Below are positions 58,791 to 62,440 of a stretch of 62,440 nt of DNA, piece by piece. Every line of letters starts with the position of its first letter. Within the stretch, counting starts at the first letter, position 1. Origin of the DNA: CAYNRG01 sp047974855 (lineage in GTDB: Bacteria > Bacillota_I > Bacilli_A > Erysipelotrichales > Erysipelotrichaceae). The notes under the pieces are model-generated. The model was not told the DNA's origin. It searched no databases and saw only the letters and a list, made by a program, of their open reading frames with translations. A program made the position numbers and the translations under genes. The stretch lies in NCBI GenBank assembly GCA_047974855.1, contig JBKECT010000031.1:1-62440 (forward strand), written 5' to 3'.

Positions 58791-58846
58791 TTTTTATTTC
58801 CTTTCTATCTATAAACCTAGTATAATGCATATGAGAGGATGATTCT

Positions 58847-60214
58847 ATGAAAAAGTATAAAGATTTTAATTTTAGTAGTCATGTAAATCGATTTATAGAA
58901 CTAAATCGGTTTATTGAACCTACTCCAATACAGGGAGAAGTTATTCCCCAAGCATTAAAAGGAAGGGATATAATTGCGATATCAGATACTGGAACAGGGA
59001 AAACACATTCATTTTTAATCCCATTACTAGAAAAAGTGAATACGCAAAGCAATCAAGTGGAAGCGGTAATAACAGCACCTACAAGAGAGTTGGCGATGCA
59101 GATATTCAAGAATGCAAAACTAATGGTAGAAGCACAACCTAATTTGAGAATTAAGCTCATTACTGGGGGGATAGATCGAGAAAAGATGGCGGATTCTATA
59201 AAACAGCAACCGCATATCGTTATAGGAACACCAGGGAGAATTAAGGACTTATTTTTAAATCAGTCAGTGTTAAGGGTAGAGAGTGCTAGTATTTACGTTG
59301 TTGATGAAGCTGATATGACACTAGAATATGGATTTTTAGATGATGTTGATGCGATTTGTGGGCGGATGAGCAATCAGCTTCAAATGATGGCTTTTAGTGC
59401 AACGATTCCAGAAAACTTGAAGCCCTTTTTAAAGAAGTATATGCAAAACCCAAAGATTATTCAAATCGACCAAGAACATAAAAGTAATCCACAAATTGAG
59501 CATGTTTTAGTTCCATGCAAGCACAAAGATTACGCTGAAACATTAAAAGAAATTTTGCCTGGATTTATGCCGTATGTTTGCTTAATCTTCGCTAACACTA
59601 GAGAAGATGCGGCAAGAGTAGCAAGAGAGCTTAGAGCATCTGGGGAAAATGTTATTGAAATTCATGGAGGACTACAGGCACGGCAAAGAAAGCAAGCGAT
59701 GAAACAATTAGAAAATTTGGAGCATTCTTATGTTGTTGCTACAGATATTGCAGCACGTGGATTAGATGTTGGAGAAATTACGCATGTTATTTCTTTAGGA
59801 TTTCCCAAAGAATTAGAGTTTTATATCCATCGTTCAGGAAGAACTGGTCGAGCAGGAAAAGAAGGAGTTTGTTTCGCTTTATATAAAGAAAGTGATCATC
59901 AAGCTATTGAATGGCTGAAGTCAAAAGGTATTTCTTTTGAGCATCGGACAATTAAGGACGGGCAGTGGAGACAGTTAAAACCATACGGTCAACAAAAGAC
60001 CACAAAGAATGATTTGAAGGAAAAAGAAATTGCGAAGAAAATAACTAGAAAAAATGAAAAAGTAAAGCCAGGATATAAAAAGAAAAAAGCCGCAGCAGTT
60101 CAAAAAATCAAGCAAAAAGAAAAGCGAGATAAAATTCGTAGTGAAATTAAAGTGCAACGAAAAGAACGCTATAAGGCAGCACAACGATTGAAGTCTAAAG
60201 GCTTAGCAGACTAA
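58847..60214 (+). CDS. DEAD-box ATP-dependent RNA helicase
   Basis: 455 residues: Q-motif PTPIQGEVIPQA, motif I SDTGTGKTH (AxTGxGKT variant), PTRELAMQ, TPGRIKD, DEAD, FSAT, and C-terminal HRSGRTGRAGKEG. The last 85 residues are highly basic (many KK and RK), a likely RNA-binding tail. The divergent SDTG in motif I is as in the YfmL-like group. It is flanked by convergent minus-strand genes and its own terminator. No cold-shock elements are obvious. Confidence 0.93.
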   Translation: MKKYKDFNFSSHVNRFIELNRFIEPTPIQGEVIPQALKGRDIIAISDTGTGKTHSFLIPLLEKVNTQSNQVEAVITAPTRELAMQIFKNAKLMVEAQPNLRIKLITGGIDREKMADSIKQQPHIVIGTPGRIKDLFLNQSVLRVESASIYVVDEADMTLEYGFLDDVDAICGRMSNQLQMMAFSATIPENLKPFLKKYMQNPKIIQIDQEHKSNPQIEHVLVPCKHKDYAETLKEILPGFMPYVCLIFANTREDAARVARELRASGENVIEIHGGLQARQRKQAMKQLENLEHSYVVATDIAARGLDVGEITHVISLGFPKELEFYIHRSGRTGRAGKEGVCFALYKESDHQAIEWLKSKGISFEHRTIKDGQWRQLKPYGQQKTTKNDLKEKEIAKKITRKNEKVKPGYKKKKAAAVQKIKQKEKRDKIRSEIKVQRKERYKAAQRLKSKGLAD

Positions 60215-60246
60215 AAAGGATAGTGATTAGTCACTATCCTTTTTAG
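60212..60246. terminator. Bidirectional terminator, helicase / HAD phosphatase
   Basis: AAAAAGGATAGTGA pairs perfectly with TCACTATCCTTTTT around TTAG, a strong hairpin for both strands. Confidence 0.9.
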
Positions 60247-60249
60247 TGT

Positions 60250-61101
60250 TTATTGATCAAGATCAAAGTATTCTAGACATTTTTTAGCAACAGCGTCATT
60301 ATAGTGATAGTCTATAACTTCATCTGCAAGGTTCTTAGTGTGATCCATAGCGTTTTTAGTGGCAAAGCTTGTGCCAACGATTTTCATCATAGAGCAGTCA
60401 TTTTCACCATCTCCAAAAGCCATAATATGCTCTAATGAAATAGAGTGGAGAATTGCGAGTTTTTCTAAGGTCTTTCCTTTATTAATATCATTTTTCATAA
60501 CCTCAAGCCAAGCACGGTTGACTAGAAAAGAGCCATAGGCAGGATGTTTTTCTATTAACTCATTTATTTGTTTAAGGTTTTTTGGTTTTCCTAAAAAACA
60601 AACTTTTGCGGTTGTTTGCCCTTGTGGTAAAGATTTAATTATTTTAATTTTATAGTTTCGACTTTGATGAATTAATGAACGAATTCCATAGGCTAGTGAA
60701 ACACCAAGAGAAAGCAGGGGAGATCGTTGAGGAAAGAGAAGATAAACAGAACCTTTATCATAAACTTCCATAGAAAAAATACCGACGGATGATGCGATAT
60801 CGAAAATAGTTGAAATATCATCATTGGTTAATTGTTCTTCTTCAATTGTGGTGTTGGTCGCAAAGTCATGAAGATATTGTCCGTTAAGCCCAATGAATGC
60901 TCCGTCAAACTCTTTTAGTCGCAAGACATCAATAAAACGTTGAGCACTATGGAGGGGACGACCAGTACATAAAACAAGTTTAATCCCACTTTCTTGCAGG
61001 CGAATTAGGACATCAATGGTTTGTTGTGATAAGTCGGCATGACGGTTAAGTAGCGTTCCATCAAGATCGGAAGCGACCATTTGAATGTTGTTGTTTTTCA
61101 T
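60250..61101 (-). CDS. Cof-type HAD-IIB phosphatase
   Basis: Haloacid-dehalogenase phosphatase, usually acting on phosphosugars or flavin-like cofactors. 283 residues: catalytic Asp pair in ASDLDGTLLNRH, GRPLHSAQRF (motif II Thr/Ser in CTG), the cap of type IIB, and motif IV AFGDGENDCSMM. ATG 61101 follows AGGAGAAAT; the frame opens further upstream. The start overlaps the ispG stop by 4 nt, so both are cotranscribed. Confidence 0.93.
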   Translation of the reverse strand: MKNNNIQMVASDLDGTLLNRHADLSQQTIDVLIRLQESGIKLVLCTGRPLHSAQRFIDVLRLKEFDGAFIGLNGQYLHDFATNTTIEEEQLTNDDISTIFDIASSVGIFSMEVYDKGSVYLLFPQRSPLLSLGVSLAYGIRSLIHQSRNYKIKIIKSLPQGQTTAKVCFLGKPKNLKQINELIEKHPAYGSFLVNRAWLEVMKNDINKGKTLEKLAILHSISLEHIMAFGDGENDCSMMKIVGTSFATKNAMDHTKNLADEVIDYHYNDAVAKKCLEYFDLDQ

Positions 61102-62168
61102 TTTGATTTCTCCTGAGCACAAAAGTTAAGAATTTCTTCTTTTAATGTGCTGACGATTTGATTTTGAGGAATAGTTTTGATAATTTCACCTTTTCTGAAA
61201 AGAAGAGCACTATCTTTTCCACCAGCAACTCCTATATCAGCACGAGATGCTTCTTGTGGGCCATTGACAGGGCATCCCATAATAGCAACTTCAACATTGC
61301 AATGGATGGTTGCTAAGAATTGTTCAATTTCATCGACAATAGGAAGCATATCATATTGAATTCTTCCACAAGTAGGACAAGAAATTAGATTTGGGACATC
61401 ATCAATTAAATTGAAGTTTCTCAAAAGATTTTTACAAATGCCTAATTCATGAACAGGGTCACTGCTAACTGAAATACGGAGAGTATCACCGATTCCATCG
61501 TGTAACAAAGCTCCAAGTGCAGCGCTTGATTTGATGGCAGAAAGATTATAAGATCCTGCTTCAGTAACTCCTAAGTGTAGAGGATAGGTGAATACTTCAG
61601 CAGCTAAGCGATACGTATCGATTGTTAAAGGAACACTGCTTGACTTAAAAGAAAGACAAATATCAAAAAAGTCTAATTCTTCAAGGATTTGGACGTGTTT
61701 TTTAGCACTTTCAATCATTGCATCTGGGCAAGGATGGTGGTATTTCTCTAAAACATCTTTCTCTAAAGAACCACTATTAATTCCTATACGAATAGGGACA
61801 TGGTATTTTTTACACTGATTAACAACTTTAATGACATTTTCTTTACTGCCTATATTGCCAGGATTGATTCTGATTTTATCGATTCCGTTCTCAATAGCAA
61901 GACAAGCAAGCCCACTATTAAAGTGGATATCAGCAACTAAAGGAACGGAAACTTGGGGTTTAATCAGAGCTATAGCTTTTGCATCTTCTTCATCAAGGAT
62001 AGCTAAACGAACAAGCTGACAACCTGCTTCTTCTAATTTTCGTATCTGCTGGACTACTTGCTGAACATTTTTAGTTGAAACATTAGTCATGGATTGTATA
62101 ATACAGCGATTTTGTCCGCCAATTTGAAGCCCATTAGCGAAGATTGGTCGAGTTTCCCATCTTTTCAT
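61098..62168 (-). CDS. ispG: 4-hydroxy-3-methylbut-2-en-1-yl diphosphate synthase
   Basis: MEP pathway Fe-S enzyme that converts MEcPP to HMBPP. 356 residues: N-terminal TIM barrel (IQSMTNVSTKNVQ, LVADIHFNS, IRINPGN), C-terminal domain with the cluster residues CPTCGR and IMGCPVNGPQEA. The length fits the short bacterial form. Ribosome binding site AAGGAGAT. Promoter with TG-A-TATAAT upstream. Confidence 0.96.
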   Translation of the reverse strand: MKRWETRPIFANGLQIGGQNRCIIQSMTNVSTKNVQQVVQQIRKLEEAGCQLVRLAILDEEDAKAIALIKPQVSVPLVADIHFNSGLACLAIENGIDKIRINPGNIGSKENVIKVVNQCKKYHVPIRIGINSGSLEKDVLEKYHHPCPDAMIESAKKHVQILEELDFFDICLSFKSSSVPLTIDTYRLAAEVFTYPLHLGVTEAGSYNLSAIKSSAALGALLHDGIGDTLRISVSSDPVHELGICKNLLRNFNLIDDVPNLISCPTCGRIQYDMLPIVDEIEQFLATIHCNVEVAIMGCPVNGPQEASRADIGVAGGKDSALLFRKGEIIKTIPQNQIVSTLKEEILNFCAQEKSK

Positions 62169-62189
62169 AGCGTAATCTCCTTAGTCTAA

Positions 62190-62198
62190 ATTATATCA
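62190..62198 (-). promoter_or_regulatory. ispG extended -10 promoter
   Basis: On the minus strand, TG-A-TATAAT lies 22 bp before the ispG start codon; the -35 is poor. Confidence 0.6.
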
Positions 62199-62256
62199 CG
62201 GATTGATAAATGTGGTTATATTTTTAACTTTATTGATAATTATTGTTCATAAAGTA

Positions 62257-62285
62257 TTGGCATTTTATGGAAGCTGTGGTATACT
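62257..62285 (+). promoter_or_regulatory. rpmG promoter
   Basis: TTGGCA and TATACT are separated by 17 bp, 27 bp before the start codon. Confidence 0.75.
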
Positions 62286-62312
62286 GAATAAGCATTGTTA
62301 GGAGGTATTGTC

Positions 62313-62440
62313 GTGGCAAGAGAGAATATTACATTCAAATGTTCTGAGTGTGGGGAAGAAAACTATATTGGGACTCGCAACAAACGTAAACAAACAGAAA
62401 AAATGGAAATTCAAAAATATTGTAACGTTTGTAGAAAAAA
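62313..62440 (+). CDS. rpmG: 50S ribosomal protein L33, 3'-truncated by the window edge
   Basis: Large-subunit protein. The first 42 residues are visible (start V/MARENITFKCSECG, and near the end YCNVCRKK), with the CxxC pairs of the zinc-binding form. The start is GTG at 62313, 8 nt after GGAGGT. The stop lies outside the window. secE and nusG normally follow rpmG, but this cannot be seen here. Confidence 0.9.
   Translation, partial: MARENITFKCSECGEENYIGTRNKRKQTEKMEIQKYCNVCRK

Overview
This window looks like chromosomal DNA of a low-GC Gram-positive anaerobe or microaerophile (Firmicutes/Bacillota). Most genes have strong purine-rich ribosome binding sites, U-tract terminators and promoters that often carry an extended -10. 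T-box and PyrR-type leaders, an FtsA-FtsZ pair, an LTA-synthase-like sulfatase, CcpA, a FemX-type peptidoglycan enzyme and a desulfoferrodoxin all fit. The order trmB ... murC-ytxG-ytxH-ccpA-tyrS matches Bacillus from memory. RpoD has a very long basic N-terminus, FtsA is divergent and FtsZ has a short linker, which hints at the Erysipelotrichia side of the phylum. That placement is an inference.

Layout. Positions 1-5550 hold the end of thiN, rpmB (minus), ftsA-ftsZ, a FemX-like gene (minus) and a PHP-type phosphatase. Positions 5620-13985 are an accessory operon of nine genes. Eight correspond by length and motif to the poorly understood enterobacterial yhfZ-Y-U-T-php-S-X-W set, in a different order, and one is a short amidase with an intact Lys-Ser-Ser triad. 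Positions 14100-17500 carry an RpiR regulator, a lactose/cellobiose-type PTS EIIC behind a strong promoter with a 40-bp inverted repeat, and a MupG-like phosphoglycosidase. Positions 17630-20470 are a Met T-box and metNIQ. A decayed pyridoxal-kinase-like remnant follows, then an aldo-keto reductase behind a MerR-type 19-bp-spacer promoter, a CBS/CorC-type membrane protein with an unexplained leader, and a uracil permease with a PyrR-type leader.

From 24.9 kb on the content is mostly core: rsmE-mtaB-murE-deoC, rpsU, phoH-ybeY-dgkA-cdd-era-recO, glyS, dnaG-rpoD-trmK, rpsT (minus), fmt, lepA-hemW, rpsO, desulfoferrodoxin, an LTA-synthase-like gene, pnp, trmB, two poorly known proteins, murC-ytxG-ytxH-ccpA, a Tyr T-box with tyrS, a lipoprotein and a MurJ-like flippase. 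The end has ispH (minus), a DEAD-box helicase, HAD phosphatase and ispG (minus), and the start of rpmG.

The most promising candidate for an undescribed system is the yhf-like operon at 5.6-14 kb. It combines a transporter candidate (YhfT with the small glycine-rich YhfU), five putative enzymes (amidase, PTE-like metallohydrolase, two PLP enzymes of different folds, phosphopentomutase-like enzyme) and two regulators (YhfZ and a free-standing PRD protein). I know of no established substrate. Motif and length statements come from reading the sequence; no database search was run.
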